Under the pieces are notes generated by a model, which worked only from the letters and a program-made list of their open reading frames with translations, searched no databases and was not told where the DNA came from. A stretch of DNA of 64,000 nt from Leptospira fluminis (GTDB lineage: Bacteria > Spirochaetota > Leptospiria > Leptospirales > Leptospiraceae), in assembly GCF_004771275.1 (NCBI RefSeq), contig NZ_RQEV01000011.1:248001-312000 (forward strand). The letters run 5' to 3'. The position numbers and the translations under genes are program-made. Position 1 is the stretch's first letter. The number at the start of each line of letters is the position of its first letter. Below, in pieces: positions 38,281 through 48,064 of the stretch.

Positions 38281-39297
38281 ATGTCCAATTTTATCATCAT
38301 AACGATCTGCTTCACGGCCGGAATGATGGTCCGTCGCTGGGGAACGTTTCCGCCGAATTCTCATCGCGTTCTGAACTCCTTCCTCATCACGATTTCCCTT
38401 CCCTGTCTGGAATTTGTTCCGCTCAGGCATGCCTCGCTGGATGACAATTTTTTAGTTCTAGCTTCGATGCCCTGGTTTCTTTTCGGAATTTCTTTTCTTC
38501 TCTTTTCTTTTTTAGGAAAACGTTTGCACTGGGATTTCTCCACCAAAGCCTGCCTTTGCCTTTCCGCCGGATTGGGAAACACTTCCTTCCTAGGCATTCC
38601 GCTCGTCGAAGTTTTTTACGGAAAAGACTCGGTTCCGACTGCGGTGGTAATCGACCAATTGGGTACCTTTTTGACCCTTTCGATTCCGGGAACGTATCTA
38701 GGAACCAAGGCGGCAATGGCGGCTAGTTCCGGAAAAAGTTCCACGGATCTTTTAAAACGGATCCTCTCATTTCCGCCTTTTTGGGGAATGGTGATCGCTT
38801 TGCTAAGTCGACCCTTTTCACTTCCTCCGGAATTCGAGAATGCGATTTCCAAAATCGGAGATACACTGACTCCGTTAGCTCTTTTTTCCGTCGGATACCA
38901 ACTTATCGGAATACGAAAACTTAATTCGGACCTTCCGGATGCCGAAAATTTCTCGGGAGCAGTACGGGCGCCGTTGGCATGGGGTTTGGTTTATAAACTG
39001 ATCTTGGGTCCTCTTTTGGCTTGGCTCGTATTCGGCGGTTATTATTTTATGATGGGTTCCGATTTTGGACAAAACGTTGCTTCTATCCGCCTTCGCGACT
39101 TTAAGATACTGGTTTTGGAAGCGGGAATGGCACCGATGATCACCGGAAGTCTGCTGGCGGCGGAGTGGGGATTGAATCCGAGGTTATCGGTTTCTTTAGT
39201 CGGAATCGGAATACCGCTTTCCTTCGTTACGACGCTGGGATTGTATTGCCTCCTGGAGAAATGGGCGTGGATTGGAACGATCTCTTTCGTGCCGTAA
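38281..39297 (+). CDS. AEC-family permease (auxin efflux carrier-like)
   Basis: 338 residues, ATG 38281 with AAGGAACGG upstream. About ten hydrophobic helices; the pattern FIIITICFTAGMMVRRWGTFP and SAGLGNTSFLGIPLVEVFYG is typical of the AEC/malonate-carrier family, with LEAGMAPMITGSLLAAEWG in the C-terminal half. It likely exports or imports small organic anions; the substrate cannot be inferred. Its end overlaps the start of the ankyrin gene by 37 bases. Confidence 0.85.
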   Translation: MSNFIIITICFTAGMMVRRWGTFPPNSHRVLNSFLITISLPCLEFVPLRHASLDDNFLVLASMPWFLFGISFLLFSFLGKRLHWDFSTKACLCLSAGLGNTSFLGIPLVEVFYGKDSVPTAVVIDQLGTFLTLSIPGTYLGTKAAMAASSGKSSTDLLKRILSFPPFWGMVIALLSRPFSLPPEFENAISKIGDTLTPLALFSVGYQLIGIRKLNSDLPDAENFSGAVRAPLAWGLVYKLILGPLLAWLVFGGYYFMMGSDFGQNVASIRLRDFKILVLEAGMAPMITGSLLAAEWGLNPRLSVSLVGIGIPLSFVTTLGLYCLLEKWAWIGTISFVP

Positions 39298-40367
39298 AAA
39301 CAGGAAATAACGGAACCCTGCGCGCCCTGTTGGAGGAAGCGACGACTCGGGACGGGTATTCCGAAGAGTTTCCGGAATTAAGGGATTCCTACGGTTGCGG
39401 TCTACTTTACTGGGCCATCAAAGAAGGAGATAAGGAAGCCGCAAAATTACTCTTGGAATACGGAGCGGATCCGAACGAAACGAGTTCCCGGGGAGAGACC
39501 GCGCTTTTGATCGCCCTGGAATCCGAGCTCCCGGAATTAGCCGAGTTGGTTTTGAAATACGGAGCGGATCCTTCCCTTCGCGATATGGACGGGAACACTC
39601 CCTTAACGAAGGCGGTTAGTTCCGGAAAATTAGCTTTGGTAGAATTGTTATTCGAAGTGCCGGATTCCGCCCCGGATTTTGAGGACCGGAATGGGGAAGG
39701 ATATTCACCGTTATTACTAGCGATCGATCTGGGAAATTACGAAATCGCGGAATTCCTATTGGATAAGGGAGCCGATCCGAAAAAGAAAAACTCGGAAGGA
39801 AGAACCATTCTTCATCTCACCGCCTTACATAACGATTTTGAAATTCTGGATCTGTTTTCGGAAAACCAAGAAGTCAAATCCCTTTTGGAGAATAAAGACC
39901 AGGACGGAAATACTCCGCTATTACTTTCCGCGCTATACGATTCCGTAGAATGCTTGGATCGATTGCTGAAATGGGGAGCGGATCCTCTAGCTCGAAATTT
40001 GGGCGGAAAGTCGGCAAAAGAAGAAGCCGATCGCATGAAATTCCATCACACGTTAAAAACCATAGATACGGCAACGACCCAGCTCTTCTTTAAAGCTGCG
40101 GAGGAAGGCAAGTTGGATATCGTCGAAAAGATTCTGAGTAACGGATACCAAGCGGAAATCCGAGATTCGGTCGGTCGGACACCCCTCCTACTTGCCGTTC
40201 GCTCCGGAAAGGCGGAAATCGCCGATTTGCTGGTAAAGAATGGAGCGTCCCCGTATTCCAAAGACCAGGAAGGAAACTCCCCTCTCGCACTGGCAGAACA
40301 ATCCGAAAGTCCGATGTTACACCAAGTTTTTAAACAATTTTTAGAATCGAAGGAAGGGGATTCTTAA
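39261..40367 (+). CDS. Ankyrin-repeat protein
   Basis: 368 residues if started at ATG 39261, inside the end of the AEC gene; GTG 39267 with GGAG eight bases before it is an alternative. At least seven ankyrin repeats can be counted, each close to G-x-T-x-L-h-x-A-x2-x-G-x2-E-h-A-x2-L-L-x2-G-A-D-P (GETALLIALESELPELAELV, YGADP). No signal peptide. Ankyrin repeats bind proteins; the partner is unknown. Overlap suggests translational coupling with the transporter. Confidence 0.88.
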   Translation: MGVDWNDLFRAVKTGNNGTLRALLEEATTRDGYSEEFPELRDSYGCGLLYWAIKEGDKEAAKLLLEYGADPNETSSRGETALLIALESELPELAELVLKYGADPSLRDMDGNTPLTKAVSSGKLALVELLFEVPDSAPDFEDRNGEGYSPLLLAIDLGNYEIAEFLLDKGADPKKKNSEGRTILHLTALHNDFEILDLFSENQEVKSLLENKDQDGNTPLLLSALYDSVECLDRLLKWGADPLARNLGGKSAKEEADRMKFHHTLKTIDTATTQLFFKAAEEGKLDIVEKILSNGYQAEIRDSVGRTPLLLAVRSGKAEIADLLVKNGASPYSKDQEGNSPLALAEQSESPMLHQVFKQFLESKEGDS

Positions 40368-40918
40368 ATCAATCTGATTCGTTTTAGGATTCGTTCCAGC
40401 AAAAGATCCGGATCGGAATGAATTTCGATACCGTCCCTAGTTTGGGAATCCAAAAACCCTTCCCCGACCATGTGATTCAGTTGGTTCAGCAAAGGTTGAA
40501 AAAAACCGTTCACATCCAGAAGGCCGAGAGGTTTGGAGAATACTCCCAACTGGTTCCAGGAACTCACCTCGACGAGTTCTTCCAAAGTTCCGATACCGCC
40601 CGGCAACGCGATGAAGGCCAGGGATTTTTCGTACATGAGTAACTTTCTTTCGTGCATAGTCGGAACTAGAATCAATTCGGTAATATTCTTATGCGCGATT
40701 TCCTTTCCGGAAAGAAACTCCGGTAAAACTCCCGTCACCCGTCCGCCTTTTTCCATCACGGCATCTGCGACGGTTCCCATCAATCCGGATGTTGCTCCCC
40801 CATAAACCAAATCGATTCCTTGAGAGGCGATCAAATGACCGATGAATCTTGCTGCCTGCTGGTACTTCGGATCCGTTCCGGGTCTCGATCCGCAAAAAAC
40901 GCAAATGGCAGGTCTCAT
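40364..40918 (-). CDS. LOG-family nucleotide 5'-monophosphate phosphoribohydrolase
   Basis: 184 residues with the LOG/TIGR00730 signatures: FCGSRPG, LVYGGATSGLMGTVADAV, and LPGGIGTLEELVEVSSW (motif PGGxGTxxE). Family members cleave cytokinin or other nucleoside 5'-monophosphates and were once called lysine decarboxylases by mistake. It starts 42 bases after the CDF gene and is probably cotranscribed. Convergent with the ankyrin gene, their ends overlapping by four bases. Confidence 0.9.
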   Translation of the reverse strand: MRPAICVFCGSRPGTDPKYQQAARFIGHLIASQGIDLVYGGATSGLMGTVADAVMEKGGRVTGVLPEFLSGKEIAHKNITELILVPTMHERKLLMYEKSLAFIALPGGIGTLEELVEVSSWNQLGVFSKPLGLLDVNGFFQPLLNQLNHMVGEGFLDSQTRDGIEIHSDPDLLLERILKRIRLI

Positions 40919-40960
40919 TTCCGGGCCAGATTGTCTCTTCTGCCATAGAAGGCAACCGGA

Positions 40961-41884
40961 TTAATAGAAACGGGGCGCCTCCCGATCCAGAAGCGTACGA
41001 CCGTTCAGATTCACTTCCACCGGATCGGGATGGATCAAAACTTCCGTATATGGAAATTCTTCTTTGAGTTCGTCCAGAATAGAATCCAAAATCTTATGAC
41101 TTTCTTCCAAGGTAAGATTCTTGGGCATTTCCAAATGAAATTCCAAGAAACGCCTTTCTCCCGCGGAGCGAGTGCGGAGATCATGATAACCGAGTACCTG
41201 AGGGGACCTACCTTTTACCACTCGCAAAATGGAATCCCTGTATTCATGGGAAAGATCCCGGTCCATCAGGATATCCGTACTTTTTTTAAAAATTTCCCAG
41301 GCACCCTTTAAAAGATAAAGAGAAACCACCGCACCCGCGAAAGGATCCACCCAATCCCAACCCGTTTGCATGGCCAAAGCCACCGATAGAAGAACCAGTA
41401 GGTTTCCCAACAAATCCGAAACATAATGCAAATGATCCGCCGAGACCAAAAGAGATCCGGTTTTGCGGATCACCGATCTTTGGTACAAGACCAAAAGGGT
41501 GGTCAAAACAAGAGAAACCAACATGACGTACAGGGAGGAAACGTCGGGAATTTCCGCCTTCGGTTTCAAAAAATGCTGAGCCGCATGGAAAAGGATCCAA
41601 CCTCCGGAAACGGCAACCAATAAACTCTGAAACAATCCCGCGATAGCCTCCGCCTTGCCGTATCCGTAACGATGCTCCGAGTCCGCAGGTCTGGCCGCCT
41701 GATGCAACGCGTATAAATTCACGGAGGAAGTGAGGAAATCGAGACCGGAATCCAAAGCGGAAGCCAAAAGCGCCAAGGAACCTTGAGAAAGGCCGACCCA
41801 CAACTTTAGGACGGCCAATAAACCGGCAGTCGCCAGAGAAAATACTCCGGCAAGAATTTTGATTCTATTCGAGGAAGGATTCAT
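40961..41884 (-). CDS. Cation diffusion facilitator transporter (CDF)
   Basis: 307 residues from ATG 41884. Six membrane helices followed by a cytoplasmic C-terminal domain. Conserved elements are ALDSGLDFLTSSVNLYAL, HRYGYGKAEAIAG, and DHLHYVSDLLGNL (HxxxD). Such proteins export Zn, Fe, Co or other divalent cations by proton antiport. The first site is DSGLD rather than the HSxxD of some zinc exporters, which points to the Fe/Zn FieF-like branch, but specificity needs experiment. Confidence 0.9.
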   Translation of the reverse strand: MNPSSNRIKILAGVFSLATAGLLAVLKLWVGLSQGSLALLASALDSGLDFLTSSVNLYALHQAARPADSEHRYGYGKAEAIAGLFQSLLVAVSGGWILFHAAQHFLKPKAEIPDVSSLYVMLVSLVLTTLLVLYQRSVIRKTGSLLVSADHLHYVSDLLGNLLVLLSVALAMQTGWDWVDPFAGAVVSLYLLKGAWEIFKKSTDILMDRDLSHEYRDSILRVVKGRSPQVLGYHDLRTRSAGERRFLEFHLEMPKNLTLEESHKILDSILDELKEEFPYTEVLIHPDPVEVNLNGRTLLDREAPRFY

Positions 41885-42020
41885 GACTTCGTTTCCGCCC
41901 CAACACTTTTTCTTTATGTACATATATCCTTTCTTTTTTAATTTCCCAACCCAAAAAAGGATTGGAGTTTCTATTTGGAAGCTTAGGCTTCCGAATTACG
42001 AAAACCGAAGAGGTGATCTT

Positions 42021-43289
42021 TTGAAATCAATCCTAAGAACAAGTCTCGTTTTGCTCTTCTTCCTATCGATAGTCTCTTTCTCGTCCTTGGGAGCCCAGGG
42101 TTCCGCGGACAAAATTCCGGATCCGGACGCTTTGGAGCGGGAGGCGGACGATTTGGAATACAAGGCGGGACGTTCCCAAAACCAGGACGAACGCAGAAGA
42201 TTGGCTCAAGCGGCCGTAGATAAAAGAAGGCAAGCGATCGAAGCGAGAAACGCCATTCAGGACCGGGAATTGAGCAAACCGTATACGGCAGGAGTCTTTG
42301 AATTACAATCGATCGCCATGCAATCCACTTGGGCTTCGGAAACATTGGCTAGGGATCGGAATATAGGCGCGAATACGACGAGCGCATTGCTCGGTTATTC
42401 GGGCGTGTACCAAACCGCTTCGAATAGTGCGAATTCCTTAGGAGTCAATCCGAATCTATTGAACAATAACTTCACCGCGTATTCCAATCCGCAGGGAAAT
42501 TCCAGAACCGCATATCCGGTGCGTCTGTCTTATCTGAGTAAAAACAAGAATTTCGGAATGGAATTGAGTTATCTGGATTTCAGGATTAAACCCTCTTATA
42601 CTACCTTCGATGGAGTGCACTCTTCTTCGAATCTTTCCGCGATCCAGTTCCATTCTCCCGAGTACAAACGAGTGGATTATTCCTTCAATTTGGCTTGGTA
42701 TTTTCCGACAGGGACCGGGGCCAGAATCGGACCTTCCCTAGGGGTCAGGAACATCGATATCTATTCCAAAGAGTACGGAAATATTCCCGGAAATTACGGA
42801 TTCGGTTCCATGAGCGAGAAAGCCGGAGGAATCGGTCCCCAAGCCGGATTCCGGATTTTCAAAAATCTGACCGCGAATCTTCTCGCCCATCTTCGCTTCG
42901 ATTATTTTAGAACATTAGGACATTATGATAGAAACAGCACCGGTACGATTATAGGCTTAGGAGGAAATCCGTATCTACTGAACACCGGATCTACGAACAC
43001 GGTAAAAGACAATTTGCTCTCTCGGGTAGGATACGAAGTGGATGTGGGAATTTCCCTATTGAGGACGAGATGGTTAAAATTTACCGTCGGATTTCAATAT
43101 ACGGAAATGGTTTCCCGCGTCAGCGGATACAATTACAATGCTTCCGTGTTCGGTGGAACTCCGGGAGATAATCTATACCTGAACCAAGTATCCAAAACTT
43201 TGGACCAAACCTCCACCAATACGGGCCTGCAAAAAGACGTTCACGATAAATTTTACGGATTTTATCTGGGGGCTTCCCTGATCCTTTGA
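42021..43289 (+). CDS. Putative outer-membrane beta-barrel protein
   Basis: 422 residues from TTG 42021, with GAGGTGAT six bases upstream; this gives a typical signal peptide (RTSLVLLFFLSIVSFSSL) cut at GAQG. The open frame extends another 54 codons upstream but lacks a ribosome binding site. The mature N-terminus is a charged helical stretch (EREADDLEYKAGRSQNQ). Then alternating aromatic strands (YPVRLSYLSKN, FGMELSYLDFRIKPSY) continue to the C-terminal YGFYLGASLIL, a barrel-type end. Probably a leptospiral OMP or porin. Confidence 0.75.
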   Translation: MKSILRTSLVLLFFLSIVSFSSLGAQGSADKIPDPDALEREADDLEYKAGRSQNQDERRRLAQAAVDKRRQAIEARNAIQDRELSKPYTAGVFELQSIAMQSTWASETLARDRNIGANTTSALLGYSGVYQTASNSANSLGVNPNLLNNNFTAYSNPQGNSRTAYPVRLSYLSKNKNFGMELSYLDFRIKPSYTTFDGVHSSSNLSAIQFHSPEYKRVDYSFNLAWYFPTGTGARIGPSLGVRNIDIYSKEYGNIPGNYGFGSMSEKAGGIGPQAGFRIFKNLTANLLAHLRFDYFRTLGHYDRNSTGTIIGLGGNPYLLNTGSTNTVKDNLLSRVGYEVDVGISLLRTRWLKFTVGFQYTEMVSRVSGYNYNASVFGGTPGDNLYLNQVSKTLDQTSTNTGLQKDVHDKFYGFYLGASLIL

Positions 43290-43296
43290 AACGCTG

Positions 43297-43326
43297 AAAA
43301 GTCGTCGCTAAGGACGACTTTTCTCT
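43297..43326. terminator. Bidirectional terminator between OMP and DUF6580 genes
   Basis: AAAAGTCGTC-GCTAAG-GACGACTTTT is a perfect ten-pair stem with A and T runs on the two sides, lying between convergent genes. Confidence 0.85.
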
Positions 43327-43344
43327 TCACAAAGCCGGACTCGT

Positions 43345-43863
43345 TTAAGCGATTTGCTGTTCCGGAACGAATCCGGACTTCTCCATCAGATAAAAAGAAC
43401 CGAATAGAGTGGGAATGTAAATCGCGTCTCCTAGCAAGGAATTCTGGAAAAAAGGAACCGCTGCGATATAGCAAGTCGCCAGTCCGTCCGCATCCAGAGA
43501 GTACATTCCGGAAGTAGCCCAAACGAAAAAGTTGGTCACTAGAAAAAAGGCGCTCGAACCTAACAGTCCGGTAATCGCCAACGTTCCTATGGAAAGGCGA
43601 TTTTTCAACCATCGACCCGCTAAGGCGAATAATACGAACATTCCATAGACCACGGGAACTAAAGCGTGAAATCCGATGAAAGCATCGCTGAGAGCCATAA
43701 TCGCTAAAGGTAAAAGAAGAGAAACCCAGCGATTTGCAAAATAAACTCCGCCAAAAAGGGATACGGCAAGTATCGGACTGAAATTCGGGGGATGAGGGAG
43801 GAATCGGCTTACAACAGCTAAAACCAAAAGAGAGACGAGAACTATATTTCTAGATGGAATCAT
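43345..43863 (-). CDS. DUF6580-type small membrane transport-like protein
   Basis: 172 residues from ATG 43863 (GGAAA six bases before); a further nine codons are open upstream. Five or six hydrophobic helices. The family pattern FSPILAVSLFGGVYFANRW, SDAFIGFH and NFFVWATSGMY is that of DUF6580, related to the S components of ECF vitamin transporters. It may carry a small metabolite, but the substrate is unknown. Confidence 0.75.
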   Translation of the reverse strand: MIPSRNIVLVSLLVLAVVSRFLPHPPNFSPILAVSLFGGVYFANRWVSLLLPLAIMALSDAFIGFHALVPVVYGMFVLFALAGRWLKNRLSIGTLAITGLLGSSAFFLVTNFFVWATSGMYSLDADGLATCYIAAVPFFQNSLLGDAIYIPTLFGSFYLMEKSGFVPEQQIA

Positions 43864-43973
43864 GGTAGTTTCCATACAGTGGATTCGCAAACGGCCTCGT
43901 CAATCAATTCAAGATCGTTTTTGTCGGGGGAAAAAAGGTAGGAATTCTTATCGGCCTACCGAGCCTATCCTCT

Positions 43974-45176
43974 ATGCAGGCTCCGAACCCTAAAGACTAT
44001 ACCGATTCTCTGTCTTATCTTCTAGATATAACCGCTAAACTCAGAGGACCCGACGGTTGTCCCTGGGACAAAGAACAGACGCACCAGACCTTGATTCCCT
44101 ACATTCTCGAAGAGTCGCAAGAAGTCGTCGATGCCCTACTGAAGGAGGACGACGAGCATTCCAAAGAGGAACTAGGGGACCTGCTATTTCAGATCGTTCT
44201 GCACGCGCAAATCGCTTCCGAACGGGGCGCGTTCACGTTGGAAGATATCGCCAAAGATGTGGCCGAAAAATTAGTACTTAGACACCCTCACGTTTTCGAT
44301 CCGGAAAGCGCAGGATTCGGATCCTCGAATGAAGTGGTCGCAAATTGGGAACTTCTGAAACAAAAAGAAAAACAAACTAGGGGAAAAAAAGAAACGGAAC
44401 CTTCGTCCATTCTCAAAGAGGTTCCTGAGTCGTTTCCTTCCTTGTTGAAGGCCGAAAAATACCAAAAGAAGGCTTCCAAAGTCGGATTCGATTGGAAGGA
44501 CACGCGCGGAGTGGAAGAGAAACTTAAGGAGGAACTGGAGGAATTCCTAACCGAAGTCAAGGCTATGCCCGACGTTTCCTCAAACCAAATCCGGATAGAA
44601 GAGGAATTGGGGGATTTGATTTTCAGTATCGTAAATCTTGCCAGAAAACTCGGAATTTCGGCGGAGTCTTCACTTACGAGAACCAACCGAAAATTCAAAC
44701 GGAGAATCGATTTCATACAGTCCGAATTGGCAAAACATGGTAAAATCTTCGCGGAGACTCCATTGGAAGAATTGGACGAGTTGTGGAACGAAGCTAAGAT
44801 CTCGGAAAAACGGACCGCCTCCGATCAACTAACCGAGAAAAAAAATCTTACTTCGGATGCGATACGGGAACTCTCGCCCTATTTTCTCTGGAAAGAGAAA
44901 GAGACTTCCGAAAATGATTGGCCTAAGGAATTCTCTTTTCACCATAAATCCGAGGAATATAGGATCGTGTTTTCAGGATTAGGCGCGATTACCCTGCTTC
45001 CCGCAAAGGACCCCTGGGGAAGGAAAGGACAACCTATCTTCTATCTCAATTTGGAGAATAAAGAACCGGGAAAGGGAATTTGGACGGATTTAGAAGGTAA
45101 ATCCTTTCTAAGCTCCGATGAGATCCATCTTGGAATCCTTTCAGCCATACGCTCCTATAAGGAAATGATAAAATAA
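43974..45176 (+). CDS. mazG: Nucleoside triphosphate pyrophosphohydrolase MazG with C-terminal extension
   Basis: 400 residues. Residues 1-260 are a standard two-domain MazG with [36 protein letters not shown] and [15 protein letters not shown] (two helical all-alpha NTPase parts). MazG normally ends near 260-270 residues; here about 130 more follow ([20 protein letters not shown]), predicted beta-rich, not a domain I know. MazG removes abnormal or toxic NTPs. Starts ATG 43974 with a weak binding site. Confidence 0.9.
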   Translation: MQAPNPKDYTDSLSYLLDITAKLRGPDGCPWDKEQTHQTLIPYILEESQEVVDALLKEDDEHSKEELGDLLFQIVLHAQIASERGAFTLEDIAKDVAEKLVLRHPHVFDPESAGFGSSNEVVANWELLKQKEKQTRGKKETEPSSILKEVPESFPSLLKAEKYQKKASKVGFDWKDTRGVEEKLKEELEEFLTEVKAMPDVSSNQIRIEEELGDLIFSIVNLARKLGISAESSLTRTNRKFKRRIDFIQSELAKHGKIFAETPLEELDELWNEAKISEKRTASDQLTEKKNLTSDAIRELSPYFLWKEKETSENDWPKEFSFHHKSEEYRIVFSGLGAITLLPAKDPWGRKGQPIFYLNLENKEPGKGIWTDLEGKSFLSSDEIHLGILSAIRSYKEMIK

Positions 45177-45280
45177 TAGGAAATTTTTTGTCGTTTCATC
45201 ATGAATCCGACATCAACTTTACGTAATTATCCAAGTCCTTTTTTTGTCCGGAACGTCGGATTTTATCGTCGATTTTATAT

Positions 45281-46150
45281 ATGGGAAAGAAGGCCGTAAC
45301 AGGCGGATCTCAATTAGGGGAAAAGACCCCTCCCAATTCGGATCCCACGCGGAGCCCGCTAAGGGTATTAGCCGTGGATTCGGGCAAGGTTGCTCGTAAG
45401 TGGATCATCTCCGAATTTAAGGACCAGGGATTTCAGATTTTCGAAGCCTCCGGTCTACAAGAAGCATGCCACTTGACATTCATGGAAAAATTCGACGTGA
45501 TCACCGTAGGGCTTTATTTCCGCGAAGGAACGGGTTTCGATCTTTGTCGTTCGATCCGTAAGAACAGGATCGACGGAAAACCGTTTGCATCCTGCAATGC
45601 AAAAATACTTTTTATCACTTCGGAATACAACGATTCGAACCGTATCAAAGCCCATGACGCAGGCGCGGACGGATTCTTGGAAAAAAAACCGGATTTAACT
45701 CCTTTAAAAGGAGCGCTACAGCTCATTATAAAAGATTTAAAGAGCGAGATCCCGTCGACGGAAAATACTTCGATTCCGGATACCTCGCGGTTGAAATCCG
45801 TGCTGATGGTGGACGATTCGGAACTAAACCTGGTGCTTTCCAAGAGATTATTGGAATCCAAAGGCTTAAAGGTTCAAACGGCCATTTCGGGAGAGCACGC
45901 ATTGAGAATTCTTTTGGAAGATCCCGAAAAATACGAAGCGCTCTTGACCGACATGTACATGCCCGGGATGAACGGCAATTTTCTTTGTACTCGAGTGATG
46001 CAGGAACCGAAACTTTCCGGTTTAAAATTAGCGATCGTTACCGCTTCGAACGAACTGGATTCCGAAACCGAACAAATCCCTTCTAACGTGAAAATTCTGA
46101 TAAAACCTTTCGACGCGAACGAAATACTCGATTTTATATCCGCCGATTAG
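45281..46150 (+). CDS. Two-receiver response regulator, first receiver degenerate
   Basis: 289 residues. Receiver 1 (about 25-145: RVLAVDSGKVARKWII) has Gly at the phosphorylation position (VITVGLYFREGTGFD), so cannot be phosphorylated there. Receiver 2 (about 170-285) is complete, with VLMVDDSELNLVL, the phospho-Asp in LLTDMYMPGMNGN, Thr in IVTASN and Lys in IKPFD. There is no output domain. It may be the receiver partner of a hybrid kinase, e.g. through protein-protein contact. Confidence 0.87.
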   Translation: MGKKAVTGGSQLGEKTPPNSDPTRSPLRVLAVDSGKVARKWIISEFKDQGFQIFEASGLQEACHLTFMEKFDVITVGLYFREGTGFDLCRSIRKNRIDGKPFASCNAKILFITSEYNDSNRIKAHDAGADGFLEKKPDLTPLKGALQLIIKDLKSEIPSTENTSIPDTSRLKSVLMVDDSELNLVLSKRLLESKGLKVQTAISGEHALRILLEDPEKYEALLTDMYMPGMNGNFLCTRVMQEPKLSGLKLAIVTASNELDSETEQIPSNVKILIKPFDANEILDFISAD

Positions 46151-46797
46151 GGAAGAAATTCTAATCCTACCAGGACATCGGGAAAGCATTCTTTCCGAAT
46201 GTCCCCTTCCATTTTAGGTAATTTGGAATACCAACTCTTGTCCTCGTATTGCAGATCCACCCAATAAAAATAAAGGCTGGCTTCCCCGAGTTCGTTCTCG
46301 ATTTTGATCTCGGAAAAATCCTTTTTCAGATCCCCTATCCTTTCGAAAGTTTCGTTGTTTTTCGTTTTGTAATGCACTTCCCAGGGTTCCGCTCGAAAGG
46401 GAGTTCCTTGCGGATTCGGTTTTCCGGGATTCAATTTCCAGCTTTTGATCAAAATTCTGGATACGTCTTCGTATTTTAAGGTTTTTGAATATAAGACGTT
46501 TTCTCTTTTATGCTTAAAGGAAAACTCCTTCGGAGCGGATTTCCAAGTCCCGACGATGGTTCTCCCGTCGCAAAAGAAGCCCTTTATCTTTGGTCCTTCG
46601 GAAGCACCGTTCTGCCCCGAAGCGGAACCTGCTTTGCCGGACTCGCCACGGACATCCAATGCCGGTTCGGTGGGCAATACGGGTTCTTTTGGTAAGGGAA
46701 TTTTTTGGGCGAATATGGACCCAGCAAGGAATATCGAAAAAAGGAGGAGCCGATGCGAGCCCCTCCTTTTCCCGTTTTTGACGGAAGATTGATCCAT
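46147..46797 (-). CDS. Putative secreted protein of unknown function
   Basis: 216 residues with an N-terminal hydrophobic helix (RLLLFSIFLAGSIFA) likely to be a signal peptide. A Pro/Gly-rich spacer (LPKEPVLPTEPAL, SASGQNGASEG) leads to a beta-rich domain (FFCDGRTIVGTWKSAP). No family is recognised. It ends four bases into the convergent response regulator and begins just after icd. Confidence 0.6.
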   Translation of the reverse strand: MDQSSVKNGKRRGSHRLLLFSIFLAGSIFAQKIPLPKEPVLPTEPALDVRGESGKAGSASGQNGASEGPKIKGFFCDGRTIVGTWKSAPKEFSFKHKRENVLYSKTLKYEDVSRILIKSWKLNPGKPNPQGTPFRAEPWEVHYKTKNNETFERIGDLKKDFSEIKIENELGEASLYFYWVDLQYEDKSWYSKLPKMEGDIRKECFPDVLVGLEFLP

Positions 46798-46801
46798 GTC
46801 C

Positions 46802-47998
46802 TTAAAGGCGTTTTTGGATCGCCTCCATAAACTGGAAGGTGTCCAATTCCTTCGGATTCGAACTCGTGGTCAATAAAGTCAAATCCTTGGTCATTTCTCC
46901 GCCTTGAATCGTATCGATGACGGCCTTTTCCAATTTTTGAGCGAATTTGACGACTTCTGGCGTTCCGTCCAATTCACCTCTCTTTTCCAGAGCTCCCGTC
47001 CAAGCAAAGATGGAAGCAACGGAATTCGTGGAAGTGCTTTCCCCTTTTTGATACTTACGATAGTGACGTGTCACGGTACCGTGCGCCGCTTCGTACTCGA
47101 ATTTGCCGTCGGGAGAAACCAATACGGAGGTCATCAGACCGAGAGAACCGAAACCCGAAGCGACCATATCCGACATCACGTCTCCGTCGTAATTCATCAG
47201 GGCCCAAAGCATTCCACCTTCGTTTTTGACGATCTGCGCCACAGCGTCATCGATCAAGAAATAGGAATATTCGATTCCGACTTTTTTGAGTTCATCCGCC
47301 CTCTTTTGGGAGACTTGGTCGAAAATCGCTCTGAAACGAGCGTGGTATTTTTTCGAAATCGTATCTTTGGTCGCGAACCAGATATTGATCTTTTCGGAAA
47401 TCGCATAATTGAAGCATGCCTGGGCGAAACTTTCGATCGATTTGTCCAGGTTGAACTGACCCATGATCACTCCGGGTCCGTCGAAATCGTTGATCAAGAC
47501 CCTTTCTTTTTCTTTTCCGTCTTTAGTAGTAAATACGATCTCCACTTTTCCGGCTTCCGGAATGTAAAGTTCGGTATCCTTGTACAAATCTCCGAAGGCA
47601 TGGCGGCCGACTACGATAGGTTTTTTCCAGGACCGGAGCGCGGAAGGGATATTGTTTACGATGATCGGTTTGCGGAATACGGTTCCGTCCAAAATGGACC
47701 GGATCGTTCCGTTAGGGGATTTCCATTCTTTTTTTAGATTGTACTCTTTTACTCGATCCTGATTGGGCGTAATGGTCGCGCACTTAACGCCGACCCCGTA
47801 TTTTAGAATCGCATTGGCGGAATCGACGGTAACCTTATCGTCAGTCTTGTCCCGGTATTCCACTCCGAGATCGTAATAGTCCAGTTCTATGTCCAGGTAG
47901 GGATGAATGAAACGATCCTTGATTTCCTTCCAGATGATGCGGGTCATTTCGTCCCCGTCCAGCTCCACTAATGGAGTTTTCACCTTGATCTTAGCCAT
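46802..47998 (-). CDS. icd: NADP-dependent isocitrate dehydrogenase
   Basis: 398 residues of the eukaryotic-like homodimeric NADP-IDH type ([20 protein letters not shown], then [20 protein letters not shown], and [14 protein letters not shown]). It oxidises isocitrate to 2-oxoglutarate in the TCA cycle. AAGGAG is six bases from the ATG. Catalytic Arg, Tyr and Lys regions appear intact ([16 protein letters not shown]). The downstream gene begins immediately and the two may be cotranscribed. Confidence 0.95.
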   Translation of the reverse strand: MAKIKVKTPLVELDGDEMTRIIWKEIKDRFIHPYLDIELDYYDLGVEYRDKTDDKVTVDSANAILKYGVGVKCATITPNQDRVKEYNLKKEWKSPNGTIRSILDGTVFRKPIIVNNIPSALRSWKKPIVVGRHAFGDLYKDTELYIPEAGKVEIVFTTKDGKEKERVLINDFDGPGVIMGQFNLDKSIESFAQACFNYAISEKINIWFATKDTISKKYHARFRAIFDQVSQKRADELKKVGIEYSYFLIDDAVAQIVKNEGGMLWALMNYDGDVMSDMVASGFGSLGLMTSVLVSPDGKFEYEAAHGTVTRHYRKYQKGESTSTNSVASIFAWTGALEKRGELDGTPEVVKFAQKLEKAVIDTIQGGEMTKDLTLLTTSSNPKELDTFQFMEAIQKRL

Positions 47999-48064
47999 TG
48001 GGTTCTCCTTCTATTAAATTCGATGAATTAAAGTTAAAGCGCGGTGTGTCCATTTTCTAAGGAC

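Noticed and set aside
46904..47737. A 277-codon plus-strand frame opposite icd
   Set aside because: Antisense shadow of a well-conserved gene, with no start signal and His/Arg/Asp-rich low-complexity composition.
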